Shown in pieces: positions 17,880 through 26,573 of a stretch of 64,000 nucleotides of DNA (position 1 is its first letter; each line of letters opens with the position of its first letter). The DNA comes from an uncultured Flavobacteriaceae bacterium (GTDB taxonomy: Bacteria > Bacteroidota > Bacteroidia > Flavobacteriales > Flavobacteriaceae): contig CANMSA010000016.1 in NCBI GenBank assembly GCA_947500385.1, positions 92,733 through 156,732 of the forward strand, read 5' to 3'. The position numbers and the translations under genes are program-made. The notes under the pieces were generated by a model. It did no database searches, was not told the DNA's origin, and saw only the letters and a program-made list of their open reading frames with translations.

Positions 17880-20201
17880 CTAGTACATGAGTTTGAGCGG
17901 AAGGTTTTCTTCGGTGATGATCTTGCCCGAATTTTCCATTTCGTTGTTTGCCTGGGAATTATTTTTTGCCCCCCATAGTTGGGCGATCAATTTTACTTTG
18001 TTGTTCAGAAATCGATTCCCCGATAGCTGTACATTGATAATACCATAGGTATTGAGCAACATCCCGTTTTCCTCTTTTGCACCGCATTGCACAAAGGAAC
18101 TGTTCGTAACAATCAAATTGCCACCAACAGTAGATTCATCGTACCCTCCTCTATAATAGTCGATTACGTTTTTATCGACCTTTTCAAATCTACAGTTATG
18201 AATCAATACATTTTCTGCATTGTATTCGCCACGGTCATCCGTTTCTTCCGACAGCTCTAACCCATTGGAGCAGTTTTTAATCAAGGTGGAATTGAATTCA
18301 ATAAATTCGGAGAACGAGTACTTATATCCCTTGAGAACATAGTCAAAATCAAGGATTTCACAATCCACGACCGTAAGATTGTATAGGCTTGACATCTTGT
18401 TCTTTAAACTGGCAAACGCGTATTGTTGCCCCGTCCCTTTCAGGTGAATACCTATAAGGGTAAGGGCTCCCTTCGGATGCATTTCAAATACGGGGGTCTT
18501 AGGCATTCCATGATACTGAATTATCGCTTTCTTCGTGGCATCCGCAGTCATTATACGAAGGGTCTTGTCGATTTTCAAAGATGCCTTCAACTTATATAGG
18601 TCGGAGGTCAACAGTAGGGTATCGCCACTTTTAGCGTTTAGAATCGCCTTCCTCAACTGGGTTACTGAACGGACTCGGTGTATCTTGGAAGCACCCCTAT
18701 TTGAAGCGCTTTGAGAATACCAGTCCGGGCCGTATTGAGAAGTATCCATCAAATTGGGTTTCGTAGCCGGTATCCCGGAAATCGCACCGACCCAATTATG
18801 ACGTTCCCGTGAATTGCCCAATAAATCGGTTTTGATCCGATCGAACTCGAAACCTTGGTACGGTTTAAAATTCGATAGGCCCTTTCCCGGCACCAAGATA
18901 TTTTTCGCTAGTTCCGAAAGGGAGAATCCGTTACTTTCGATTCCGGGAAGCTCTTTAAAGATAACACCTTGATTATTGATTACGTTTTTTTGGAAATCGA
19001 TACCGTCTAAAGAATCATGGGCTACGACAGGTTGCACATCACCGGCATCATTATAGATAAGATTGTTGGCCAAAATGGTACGAATAGGTCGCGCCGACCT
19101 TATTTCGGAGGGTGGGAGAATATCTTTTTGGTCTACGTTAGATCCCACTCCGAACTGCCATGGGGAAGTACAATTTACCCAGGAATTGTGGGCCACCACA
19201 ACATCGGTAACCTGTATATATCTGTTTAGGGGTGATTTTGGAATACCGTTCATTACTGCAAGCGGACTTCTAAACGTTTTCCCTTTGAGGTTATAGAAAT
19301 AATTGTTGGTCACCCAATGTCCTGTACCTATTAATCGTACACCCCCTATCTGCTCGGAATGCACATCGCCTATAAAGTAGTTTCCATCAATGATACAGTA
19401 GTTGCCATGTCTGGTCACCAAGGAGCCTTCACTTTTGTGAAAAATATTGTTTCTAAACTCATTAAAATTTGACTTGCTGGAAATAACCTCCACTTCACCG
19501 TTGCATCGATCAAAAAAATTGTTGGCGACCAGTGTATAACTTGGGGCCATGGAAGTATAACTATTACCAAGTTGTATGGTTTCCGCACTGGGGCCGCCCT
19601 TTGGAGGTCTTGGCCCAAAATAATTATGATGTATGCGATGATAATTCTTAATGCTTCTGTTTCCTTCCAGATCGACCCTAATGGTAGGCCCCCTATTAGA
19701 TTTACCGGCAATATAACAGTGATCAAGCTCGTTGTATCGCCCTCGTAGCAGCACCCAAAGATCCGTTAGGTTTCGTTGGTCCTTATTATAGTCCAGGATG
19801 ACACAATTGGTAATTCGGGAGTGATTGGCAACCGTATCCCGATCAATTGCAAACTCGATAACGGCATTGGAAGGAGAAGCACCATTGGTAAAATACAAAC
19901 CGCTGACGATCAAGTACTCACCCCCGAGTTTCAAATCCGATTTTCCGCCGATTCGAACCTCCCCGGCAGTTTCCGCCCTCAAGGTTATCGGCCGCGTCTC
20001 TTCGCCATACCCCACAAATCGGATGCTCACATCATCCCAATTCCCGTTGGCCATTACTATCTCATCTCCCGGATTTGCACTGGCCAGTGCCGTATTCAAT
20101 GCTTGGATATCTTTTACATATGTGCGCTTTCCATTCCCATTTTTGGCAAATGAACACCATAAAAGGAGGGTGCTAATCAGTACTAAACTATGTTTTATCA
20201 T
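17880..20201 (-). CDS. PL6 alginate lyase with a second C-terminal beta-helix
   Basis: Secreted enzyme of 773 aa with a signal peptide at residues 1-19. The N-terminal chondroitinase-B-like beta-helix (about 25-400) carries the PL6 catalytic pair: Lys243 in EVISSKSN and Arg264 in LVTRHGN. Calcium-ligand Glu236 and Glu238 lie at the same spacing as in the structurally known enzyme AlyGC (Glu213, Glu215, Lys220, Arg241). The C-terminal half (about 480-773) is a second parallel beta-helix with repeating DCEILDFD/NCSNGLEL-like coils but no visible catalytic pair, as in two-domain PL6 lyases. PL6 enzymes act on MG-rich or G-rich alginate. It is read leftward from the divergent operator at 20315. 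Confidence 0.92.
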   Translation of the reverse strand: MIKHSLVLISTLLLWCSFAKNGNGKRTYVKDIQALNTALASANPGDEIVMANGNWDDVSIRFVGYGEETRPITLRAETAGEVRIGGKSDLKLGGEYLIVSGLYFTNGASPSNAVIEFAIDRDTVANHSRITNCVILDYNKDQRNLTDLWVLLRGRYNELDHCYIAGKSNRGPTIRVDLEGNRSIKNYHRIHHNYFGPRPPKGGPSAETIQLGNSYTSMAPSYTLVANNFFDRCNGEVEVISSKSNFNEFRNNIFHKSEGSLVTRHGNYCIIDGNYFIGDVHSEQIGGVRLIGTGHWVTNNYFYNLKGKTFRSPLAVMNGIPKSPLNRYIQVTDVVVAHNSWVNCTSPWQFGVGSNVDQKDILPPSEIRSARPIRTILANNLIYNDAGDVQPVVAHDSLDGIDFQKNVINNQGVIFKELPGIESNGFSLSELAKNILVPGKGLSNFKPYQGFEFDRIKTDLLGNSRERHNWVGAISGIPATKPNLMDTSQYGPDWYSQSASNRGASKIHRVRSVTQLRKAILNAKSGDTLLLTSDLYKLKASLKIDKTLRIMTADATKKAIIQYHGMPKTPVFEMHPKGALTLIGIHLKGTGQQYAFASLKNKMSSLYNLTVVDCEILDFDYVLKGYKYSFSEFIEFNSTLIKNCSNGLELSEETDDRGEYNAENVLIHNCRFEKVDKNVIDYYRGGYDESTVGGNLIVTNSSFVQCGAKEENGMLLNTYGIINVQLSGNRFLNNKVKLIAQLWGAKNNSQANNEMENSGKIITEENLPLKLMY

Positions 20202-20314
20202 TTCACTTATTTCAGTGTTTTTATAGAATTCCTTTAAACAGCTATCAATTGGTTGTTTGCATTTTTATACGCACTGGTTATAAAAAAGTTTTACTAAGAG
20301 TCTGTTTTTATAAT

Positions 20315-20353
20315 TGGTTAACCAAATTGGTAAACCAAAAATACATATATTTG
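20315..20353. promoter_or_regulatory. divergent promoter region with two GntR operators (PL6 left, isomerase/rraA right)
   Basis: Palindromes TGGTTAACCA (20315-20324) and TGGTAAACCA (20328-20337), 13 bp apart, sit between the PL6 gene and the rightward isomerase gene. A minus-strand -7 box (plus-strand CAAAAATA, 20336-20343) points to PL6. A plus-strand TATATTTG (20346-20353) points to the isomerase, with TTG at 20327-20329 as a possible -33 element. One operator block could therefore repress both directions. Confidence 0.75.
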
Positions 20354-20410
20354 TAATATCCGCAACTATTTAACTATAAATCCGCAGACCAACCGTAAAT
20401 CAGCCTTAAA

Positions 20411-21376
20411 ATGAAGGGTATCAAAAAAGTCTCCAGAAGAAATTTCACCAAGTTATCGGCTAGCGCGATCGGCAGCATTCCCCTTATGGGTTTCAATACC
20501 GAACTGTTGAGTTCTCCACAAAACAGGTTCGATGAACTCAATGTAAATTTATTTTCCAAACACCTGCAATTTCTTGACTATAACAACATGTCGGAAGCTG
20601 CGGCCGAAATGGGTTTTAATGGTCTTGACCTGACCGTTCGGGCAAAAGGTCATGTCTTACCCGAAAAGGTACTCGATGATTTGCCCAAAGCGGCGGAAGC
20701 GATGAAAAAACACGGGCTTCATACGCAACTACTGACTACCAATGTTTGGGATACGAACGGGAGCGAGCCCATAAATGTCCTGAAAACAGCAAGTAAATTA
20801 GGCTTTTCCCATTACCGAACTGGGTGGTTAACCTATCCTGAAGATAGAACGATCGAAGAAAGTCAGTTGATGTACGGGAAACAATTTAAAGACTTAGAAC
20901 TCCTTAACAAAAATCTGAAGTTAATAGGTTGCTATCAAAACCATGCCGGAAAACATGTTGGAGCGCCTATTTGGGACCTACTACCCATTTTAGAGGCTAC
21001 AAACAACGAACATGTCGGATGCCAATATGATATAAGGCACGCCGTTGTTGAAGGGGGTACTAGCTGGGAACTCGGGTTACGGCTTATACGCCCTTTTATT
21101 AAAACAATCGTCATCAAAGATTTTAAATGGGGTCTGTCAAATGGAAAATGGAAGCCTATAAACACGCCTCTGGGAGAAGGGTCGGTTGACTTCGGTCGCT
21201 ATTTTTCACTGCTTAAAAAATATCAAATCAACGTACCCATTTCACTCCACTTGGAATACGATTTAGGAGGCGCGGAACATGGGGACAAAAAAATAAAGAT
21301 TGACAAAAAGATCGTTTTTGAACGGATGATCAAAGACTTGACCTTCCTAAGGGAAACGTGGCGACGAACCAATTAA
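20411..21376 (+). CDS. sugar phosphate isomerase/epimerase-family TIM-barrel protein with twin-arginine signal
   Basis: Protein of 321 aa starting MKGIKKVSRRNFTKLSASAIGS. The SRRNFTK motif followed by a hydrophobic stretch reads as a Tat signal, common in flavobacterial members of the xylose-isomerase-like (AP endonuclease 2) superfamily. The barrel contains FNGLDLTV, GCYQNHAG, CQYDIRHAVVEGG and HLEYDLGG; the acidic and His residues there are the usual metal ligands. The exact reaction cannot be read from sequence: isomerase, epimerase or dehydratase-like activity are all possible. It is followed 26 bp later by an RraA-family gene and is predicted to be controlled by the alginate operator upstream, so a role in handling a uronate-derived compound is a reasonable inference. 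Confidence 0.8.
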   Translation: MKGIKKVSRRNFTKLSASAIGSIPLMGFNTELLSSPQNRFDELNVNLFSKHLQFLDYNNMSEAAAEMGFNGLDLTVRAKGHVLPEKVLDDLPKAAEAMKKHGLHTQLLTTNVWDTNGSEPINVLKTASKLGFSHYRTGWLTYPEDRTIEESQLMYGKQFKDLELLNKNLKLIGCYQNHAGKHVGAPIWDLLPILEATNNEHVGCQYDIRHAVVEGGTSWELGLRLIRPFIKTIVIKDFKWGLSNGKWKPINTPLGEGSVDFGRYFSLLKKYQINVPISLHLEYDLGGAEHGDKKIKIDKKIVFERMIKDLTFLRETWRRTN

Positions 21377-21402
21377 AACAATATCATAAACATCTAAATC
21401 CT

Positions 21403-22113
21403 ATGGACAGTATATCCAATGCCACAATAGAAGATCTTAAAAAGGTAAGCACGGCAACCATTGCCACCTGTTTGTTTAAGAAAGGACTTAAAAACCAGTA
21501 TATTCAAGGGGTACAGCCGTTACAATTGGGGGGCGCTACTATGGTGGGGCCTGCTTTTACCCTTCGATACATCCCGGCCCGTGAAGATTTGAATCCCATT
21601 GCCGTTTTTAAGGACAGATTACACCCGCAGCGCGTGGCGGTCGAAGAATGCCCTGAAGGCCATGTGTTGGTCTTTGATAGTAGAAAGGATGCTCGGGCGG
21701 CCTCCGCAGGGTCTATCCTAGCGACCCGTTTAATGGTACGCGGAGTAGCGGGCATGGTTACCGATGGTGGCTTTCGAGACTCCGGCGAAATAAGAGAATT
21801 GGATTTCCCCGCTTTCCATCAGGCACCCTCGGCCCCAACAAATTTAACCCTGCATCAAGCCATCGATATCAATGTGCCGATCGCTTGCGGGGAGGCGGCC
21901 GTTTTTCCGGGAGATATTGTCGTGGGGGACGATGATGGAGTCATTGTGATTCCCGCAGCAATTGCCAATGAGGTCGCAGCAGAATGTATTGAGATGACTT
22001 CGTACGAACAGTTCGTAATGGAGAAAGTGTTAGAGGGCACCCCCATCACGGGCCTTTACCCCCTTACGAATGAAAAAATCAAAGAAGCCTATAGAACACG
22101 AAAAAAACACTAG
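21403..22113 (+). CDS. RraA-family protein (HMG/CHA-type aldolase superfamily)
   Basis: Protein of 236 aa from the ATG at 21403; an upstream in-frame GTG at 21358 would overlap the preceding gene and is less likely. The family motif MVTDGGFRD, with GDIVVGDDDGVIVIP later, marks it as an RraA-like swivelling-domain protein. Members include 4-hydroxy-4-methyl-2-oxoglutarate and 4-carboxy-4-hydroxy-2-oxoadipate aldolases, oxaloacetate decarboxylases, and the RNase E inhibitor RraA. The Gly-rich loop and Arg-Asp pair for the divalent metal and keto-acid site are intact, so an aldolase or decarboxylase role on a keto acid is more likely than RNase control, since Bacteroidota lack a typical RNase E pathway partner here. 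It probably forms an operon with the isomerase. Confidence 0.82.
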   Translation: MDSISNATIEDLKKVSTATIATCLFKKGLKNQYIQGVQPLQLGGATMVGPAFTLRYIPAREDLNPIAVFKDRLHPQRVAVEECPEGHVLVFDSRKDARAASAGSILATRLMVRGVAGMVTDGGFRDSGEIRELDFPAFHQAPSAPTNLTLHQAIDINVPIACGEAAVFPGDIVVGDDDGVIVIPAAIANEVAAECIEMTSYEQFVMEKVLEGTPITGLYPLTNEKIKEAYRTRKKH

Positions 22114-22287
22114 GGTTTCACCACAGAACTCTTAATCAATAGTATTGCTTTAAAAACCATACAAACGAGGTCATACCGGCATAAAAAACGTACCGGCTCA
22201 CGGTTTACTTTCTTAACTTTGAAAATGTTGGTCCAATATTGTTTTTGACTATTGCGCTGACTTGAATTCGAAAAAGCATTCAAGAAA

Positions 22288-22863
22288 ATGACCGAAGCGT
22301 TACTGAAAATTATCGGTGAAAATAAAGATCTAAGTATACAGGAAGTTCAGAATATCAATGACGCTTTTCAGTACTTGAAAGTTACCAAGAACACCCTAAT
22401 CGAGACAGAGGGCAGCACACCCGAATATCTTTACTTTATCGTTTCGGGATGCATCCGTCTGTTTTACTTGAACGAGACAGGGAGCGAGGTAACCACTTTT
22501 TTAGGTAGTGAAAATGATTTTATCACTTCTTTCCTTTCGTTCATCCATCAGGAAAAATCGGCCGAAAGCATGGCCGCCATTACTGACTGCGAAGTGCTTA
22601 GGATCAAACATCCGGTCATGAAGGCCCTTATAGACAAAAGCGAAGGCTTTAAAGCCTTTAGCGTTACCATCTTCGAGCATGCCATTGCAACCACAAATCA
22701 ACGGGCAAATGATTTTGCCACCTTAAATGCTGAAAAAAGGTATGCGAAACTGGTAGAAAACAAACCACATTTAATACAAAATGTACCTTTACAGTATTTG
22801 GCTTCCTATTTAGGCGTTCAGCCGGAAAGCCTTAGTAGAATTCGTCGGAATTTTGTTTCCTAA
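22288..22863 (+). CDS. Crp/Fnr-type cyclic-nucleotide-binding-domain regulator
   Basis: Regulator of 191 aa. The N-terminal cupin-like sensor (about 20-120) shows the pattern ETEGSTPEYLYFIVSGCIRLF. The C-terminal helix-turn-helix VPLQYLASYLGVQPESLSRIRR is short, as in many Bacteroidota Crp-like proteins. No Fnr-type Cys cluster is present, and the cAMP-contacting residues are not clearly conserved, so the effector is unknown. It lies 62 bp upstream of a hydroxylase gene in the same direction and may control it. Confidence 0.85.
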   Translation: MTEALLKIIGENKDLSIQEVQNINDAFQYLKVTKNTLIETEGSTPEYLYFIVSGCIRLFYLNETGSEVTTFLGSENDFITSFLSFIHQEKSAESMAAITDCEVLRIKHPVMKALIDKSEGFKAFSVTIFEHAIATTNQRANDFATLNAEKRYAKLVENKPHLIQNVPLQYLASYLGVQPESLSRIRRNFVS

Positions 22864-22925
22864 CATTTGTTAAGTAGATTGTATCGATACTTGCCCAATT
22901 TTGTTGTCTCAATTTAAACAACGAA

Positions 22926-23705
22926 ATGGAGGTATTAAAATCAATCTTACAACTTATTCCGGAAGGAATCATATCTGGCTTGGCCCTCAATGGCACGCTT
23001 ATCGTCTTGGCTTATTTTTTGGTTTGGAAAAAGTACAAAGAGCGCTTGCGAAATTGGCGCATTCAACTAAAGGAAAAGGTAAACAATACCCAAATAAGAA
23101 GAGAATTGAAAAATTCACTCTATACCCTTCTTGTAGGGGCCTCCTTTAGTGCTGTTGTCATTTATCTTAGTACACTGGGCTATACCAAAATCTATATTGA
23201 TATTACTGAATACAACCTCTTTTATTCTATTTTTGGATTCTTTATCCTATTAATTATCGATGATACATGGTTTTATTGGATACATCGCCTGTTGCACCAT
23301 CCCAGACTATACCGATTTGTACATAGGGAGCATCATAAGAGTATTGATACGAACCCGTTTACATCCATGTCTTTTCATTTTCTTGAGCCCCTGCTCCTAT
23401 CCTTATTGATACTCCCGGTATCTTTTGTCTTTCCGATATATGCCCCGGTACTTCTAGCATTACAGGTTTGGGGTATTCTTGATAATATCAAAGCACATTT
23501 GGGTTATGAGCTATATCCATCTTGGTGGAACAGGGGTACCTTTCGCTTCATGACCTCCAGTACACACCATAATATGCATCACAGTAAATTTAAGGGGAAT
23601 TATGGGCTTCATTTCCGGTTTTGGGACCGTTTAACGGGCACAGAATTTGTGGATTACGAAAGGGAGTATGATAAAATTCAAGAACGTAAAAACAAAAACC
23701 CTTGA
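22926..23705 (+). CDS. sterol desaturase/fatty acid hydroxylase-family membrane protein
   Basis: Membrane di-iron enzyme candidate, 259 aa, with four or so hydrophobic segments and the complete His-box set: HRLLHH, HREHH, and THHNMHHSKF near residue 215. These boxes bind two iron atoms in lipid hydroxylases and desaturases. Substrate is unknown; in flavobacteria relatives act on carotenoids, fatty acids or ether lipids. Its stop overlaps the start of the next small gene, which suggests translational coupling. Confidence 0.86.
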   Translation: MEVLKSILQLIPEGIISGLALNGTLIVLAYFLVWKKYKERLRNWRIQLKEKVNNTQIRRELKNSLYTLLVGASFSAVVIYLSTLGYTKIYIDITEYNLFYSIFGFFILLIIDDTWFYWIHRLLHHPRLYRFVHREHHKSIDTNPFTSMSFHFLEPLLLSLLILPVSFVFPIYAPVLLALQVWGILDNIKAHLGYELYPSWWNRGTFRFMTSSTHHNMHHSKFKGNYGLHFRFWDRLTGTEFVDYEREYDKIQERKNKNP

Positions 23706-24052
23706 AGCGGCTATCAGCACTACTGCTATTACTTTCATCTATGGGCCTTTTTTCGCAAACCACCTTATCGGGAATCTGGTTCGATAGCGATCATCCTGAA
23801 AAGGAAGTGCACATGTACGTTCGGGAGGATGATAAAGTATACGGTACGAACCCAGCAGGCGATTTGGTCTTCAAAGCACTTTCGTACGACTTCAAAAACG
23901 AAGTATTCAAAGGCTTTATTGTGTCTCCTGAAAACGGAAAAGCCTTCCCGATTGAAATTGAACAGGCAGGCCCGGACATTTTCACCTTCGAAATCAAACA
24001 ATTTGTAGTTAAGAAAAAGTTCAAGTTCAGAAGAAAAGAAGGTACGCGATAA
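23702..24052 (+). CDS. small secreted protein, DUF2147-like
   Basis: Protein of 116 aa with a clear signal peptide (residues 1-18, ending GLFSQ) followed by a beta-rich body beginning SGIWFDSDHPEKEVHMYV. This resembles DUF2147 proteins, whose function is unknown. The TTG start overlaps the stop of the hydroxylase gene by 4 bases, so the two are probably co-translated and the protein may act in the periplasm. An alternative later ATG would remove the signal peptide, which argues for the TTG. Confidence 0.6.
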   Translation: MKRLSALLLLLSSMGLFSQTTLSGIWFDSDHPEKEVHMYVREDDKVYGTNPAGDLVFKALSYDFKNEVFKGFIVSPENGKAFPIEIEQAGPDIFTFEIKQFVVKKKFKFRRKEGTR

Positions 24053-24425
24053 ACCTTTACAAACGTTAAAAGCCTGTATTCCTAACCTGCGTATATAAGC
24101 CATTATAGCTTGAAACCGAGCCACATCGGGCCAACGGCCAATAGAAGCATTGCGATGTTGAAACAAACGTTTGAGGCATTGCCGACTTTAATACAGCACG
24201 CACGATTTAAAAAGAACCAAGCAAGAATACCGGTCACTACCGTTTTACGAACCGCTTCCGGTGCTTTGTCATAGACCCAAATTGATAAACACCGAAGCAT
24301 CGACCCCTGACACACCCCTGTCACCATGCTGTTTTAGCTTTGTAATCAACAACTCACCGGAAGGCTCGGTCTCTTAACGCTCAACCCATCCTGATTACAA
24401 ACATATCACTTAATACCATCGATCT
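24053..24425. other. 373-bp gap; possible small membrane-protein ORF on the minus strand
   Basis: No well-supported gene lies here. On the minus strand, 24103-24327 encodes 74 aa with two hydrophobic stretches (GILAWFFLNRA and FNIAMLLLAVGPMWLGF). It is either a real small membrane protein, a remnant of a larger one, or chance. There is no recognisable family motif or obvious ribosome-binding site. The final 60 bp before the decarboxylase gene should hold its promoter, but I see no clear -7 box. Confidence 0.25.
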
Positions 24426-25826
24426 ATGAATTTCTTACAGCAGCGCATGCAAACCGAATTAGAAAACAAATCACTTTTTGAACAGGCCAGGACCCATGCC
24501 TATGCCTATATGGACGGAATCAGTGAAATGGATGCTTTCCCGTCCAAATCGAATCTAAAGAACATGGAATATTTTGAAGAACCTCTTTCAAAACATTCAT
24601 GTGACGCGGTAGCAGTTATACAACAACTGCATCAATATGGTGCTCCGGCTACTATTGCCCAAACAGGAGGAAGGTATTTTGGTTTTGTAAATGGCGGGGC
24701 CATTCCCGTATCGTTAGGCGTAAAATGGTTGACCGATGTGTGGGACCAATGCGGGGGACTTTACCTGACCTCTCCCATCAATTCAAAACTAGAATCGGTG
24801 TGCGAAAACTGGTTAAAAAACATTTTTGGTCTTCCCAAAACGACCGTGGCCGGTTTTGTGAGTGGTACTTCAATGGCCAATCTTTGCGGTCTAGCCGCGG
24901 CCCGTTTTCACCTGCTGCAAAAAATGGGATGGGATATTAATGAAAAAGGGCTACAAGGAGCTCCTAACATTCGTATCATCGCACACGATCAAGCGCATGC
25001 CAGCATTAAAAAAACGTTGGCATTGTTAGGGTATGGTAAAAATAGTATTGAATGGGTTGCATCTGACCGTCAGGGAAAATGCCTGTTGGAAGCGCTCCCT
25101 CCATTAGATGCCAGCTGCCTTGTGCTTTTACAGGCGGGAAACGCCAACACGGGTTCCTTTGACAATTTTGATGCTATTTGCGACTTGGCCAACAAAGCGG
25201 GTGCATGGGTGCATATCGATGGGGCTTTTGGATTATGGGCCGCTGCCTCAAAATCCCTATCCCATTTGACAAAAGGGATTCATAAAGCCTCGTCTTGGGC
25301 GGTAGACGGGCATAAAACGTTGAACACTCCGTATGATTCGGGTGTTATTCTATGTAAACATCCGCGAGCCTTGGTCAGCGCCCTGCAAGCCTCTGGGGAA
25401 TATATTATTTATAGCGAACAAAGAGATCCTTTGTTATATACACCCGAACTATCCAAACGAGCCAGGGCCATTGAACTTTGGGCCACCATGAAGTATTTGG
25501 GATCCGATGGGATAGATACAATGATAACCACTTTTCATGAACGTGCAAAACAGCTGGCATCCGGGCTTGCTAAACTAGGGCTTGAAATAATGAACGAGGT
25601 TGTATTTAATCAGGTATTGGTTGCAGCGGCACAAGAAAAACATACCGAAGAACTCATTACGTACATACAATGCTCCAAAAAGTATTGGCTGGGCGGCTCT
25701 CTTTGGAACGGGAAAAGAGTCATCCGAATTAGTATCTGTTCTTGGATGACCACTGAAGAGGATATCGAAAACATCCTACTGCTATTCAAAAGAGGGTTTG
25801 TAAATATTGTGAATCGGGCGACTTAA
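24426..25826 (+). CDS. PLP-dependent group II amino acid decarboxylase
   Basis: Pyridoxal-phosphate enzyme of 466 aa. The PLP lysine is Lys297 in VDGHKTLNTP, with the Asp of HIDGAFGLW and the upstream FVSGTSMANLC cofactor contacts, the order expected in the glutamate/aromatic-amino-acid decarboxylase fold. The natural substrate cannot be read off. Some relatives decarboxylate aspartate, tyrosine, tryptophan or 2,4-diaminobutyrate, and some are aldolase-like. It stands alone, with no operon partner on either side; the next gene is an independently regulated TetR gene. Confidence 0.85.
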   Translation: MNFLQQRMQTELENKSLFEQARTHAYAYMDGISEMDAFPSKSNLKNMEYFEEPLSKHSCDAVAVIQQLHQYGAPATIAQTGGRYFGFVNGGAIPVSLGVKWLTDVWDQCGGLYLTSPINSKLESVCENWLKNIFGLPKTTVAGFVSGTSMANLCGLAAARFHLLQKMGWDINEKGLQGAPNIRIIAHDQAHASIKKTLALLGYGKNSIEWVASDRQGKCLLEALPPLDASCLVLLQAGNANTGSFDNFDAICDLANKAGAWVHIDGAFGLWAAASKSLSHLTKGIHKASSWAVDGHKTLNTPYDSGVILCKHPRALVSALQASGEYIIYSEQRDPLLYTPELSKRARAIELWATMKYLGSDGIDTMITTFHERAKQLASGLAKLGLEIMNEVVFNQVLVAAAQEKHTEELITYIQCSKKYWLGGSLWNGKRVIRISICSWMTTEEDIENILLLFKRGFVNIVNRAT

Positions 25827-25878
25827 AGAACGTATTTGGAATACCCAACCCTCCAATTATGTTAAAAATTTATAAATC

Positions 25879-25920
25879 ATAGACCTTTCGGTCTATATGT
25901 TAAAATAATTTGTATATTTG
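25879..25920 (+). promoter_or_regulatory. tetR promoter with TetR operator
   Basis: The 18-bp near-perfect palindrome ATAGACCTTTCGGTCTAT (25879-25896) matches the one before the efflux operon at 26574. A plus-strand -7 box TATATTTG lies at 25913-25920, so the operator covers the -33 region. This predicts autorepression of the tetR gene. Confidence 0.72.
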
Positions 25921-25975
25921 TGTCGTTTACCAGCTATTGGTACCAACGAGGTACTTGGCATGTTATCGCATTTTG

Positions 25976-26557
25976 ATGGACAAAGCAGAACGAACAAAAC
26001 AACATATTCTTAAAGTCAGCGCGGATCTTTTTAACACAAAAGGATATGCGGGAACCGCAATATCCGATATTTTAAATGCGTCAGGTTATTCCAAAGGTGC
26101 CATGTACAATGTTTTCAAAGATAAGGACACCCTATCGGAAGAGGCATTTCAATATAACTTTGAGCAGTTACGACTCATTATACGAGGGGCGCTACAATCC
26201 GCTTCGGGATCTAAGAAAAAACTGAAAGCTGTGGTGCGCGCTTCCAAAATAACGGCCGAACAAATAAAAGGTGGTTGCCCTATGTTGAATACGGCAGTGG
26301 AAGTCGACGATACCAATGAGCGTATGAATGAAATGGTCAAAAAAAACTTTCGCGTTTGGCAAAAGGCAATTGAAGAAGTCATAACGGCCGGCATCGCAAA
26401 GAAAGAAATACGGGCCGATGTAAATAGTGAGCAAGTAGCACTTTTTTTGATCGCGTCTATTGAAGGATCCATTTTGCTGTCGCAATCGAAAAAGGATAAA
26501 GGAATTTTAGAAATATGTGCCAGGCAACTTGACACCTATATCGATACCTTAAGCTGA
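25976..26557 (+). CDS. TetR-family repressor of the adjacent RND efflux operon
   Basis: Regulator of 193 aa from the start MDKAERTKQHIL. The helix-turn-helix is in residues 10-50 (KGYAGTAISDILNASGYSKGAMYNVF), and the C-terminal ligand domain is typical (TetR_C-like, with KGGCPMLNTAVE). An open frame extends 66 bp upstream, but that reaches to within a few bases of the -7 box, so the later ATG was chosen. It is divergent in role, not orientation: it sits just upstream of a TolC-MFP-RND operon and shares its operator. It should release DNA on binding a toxic small molecule exported by the pump. Confidence 0.9.
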   Translation: MDKAERTKQHILKVSADLFNTKGYAGTAISDILNASGYSKGAMYNVFKDKDTLSEEAFQYNFEQLRLIIRGALQSASGSKKKLKAVVRASKITAEQIKGGCPMLNTAVEVDDTNERMNEMVKKNFRVWQKAIEEVITAGIAKKEIRADVNSEQVALFLIASIEGSILLSQSKKDKGILEICARQLDTYIDTLS

Positions 26558-26573
26558 TTTTTTTTATCCCATT

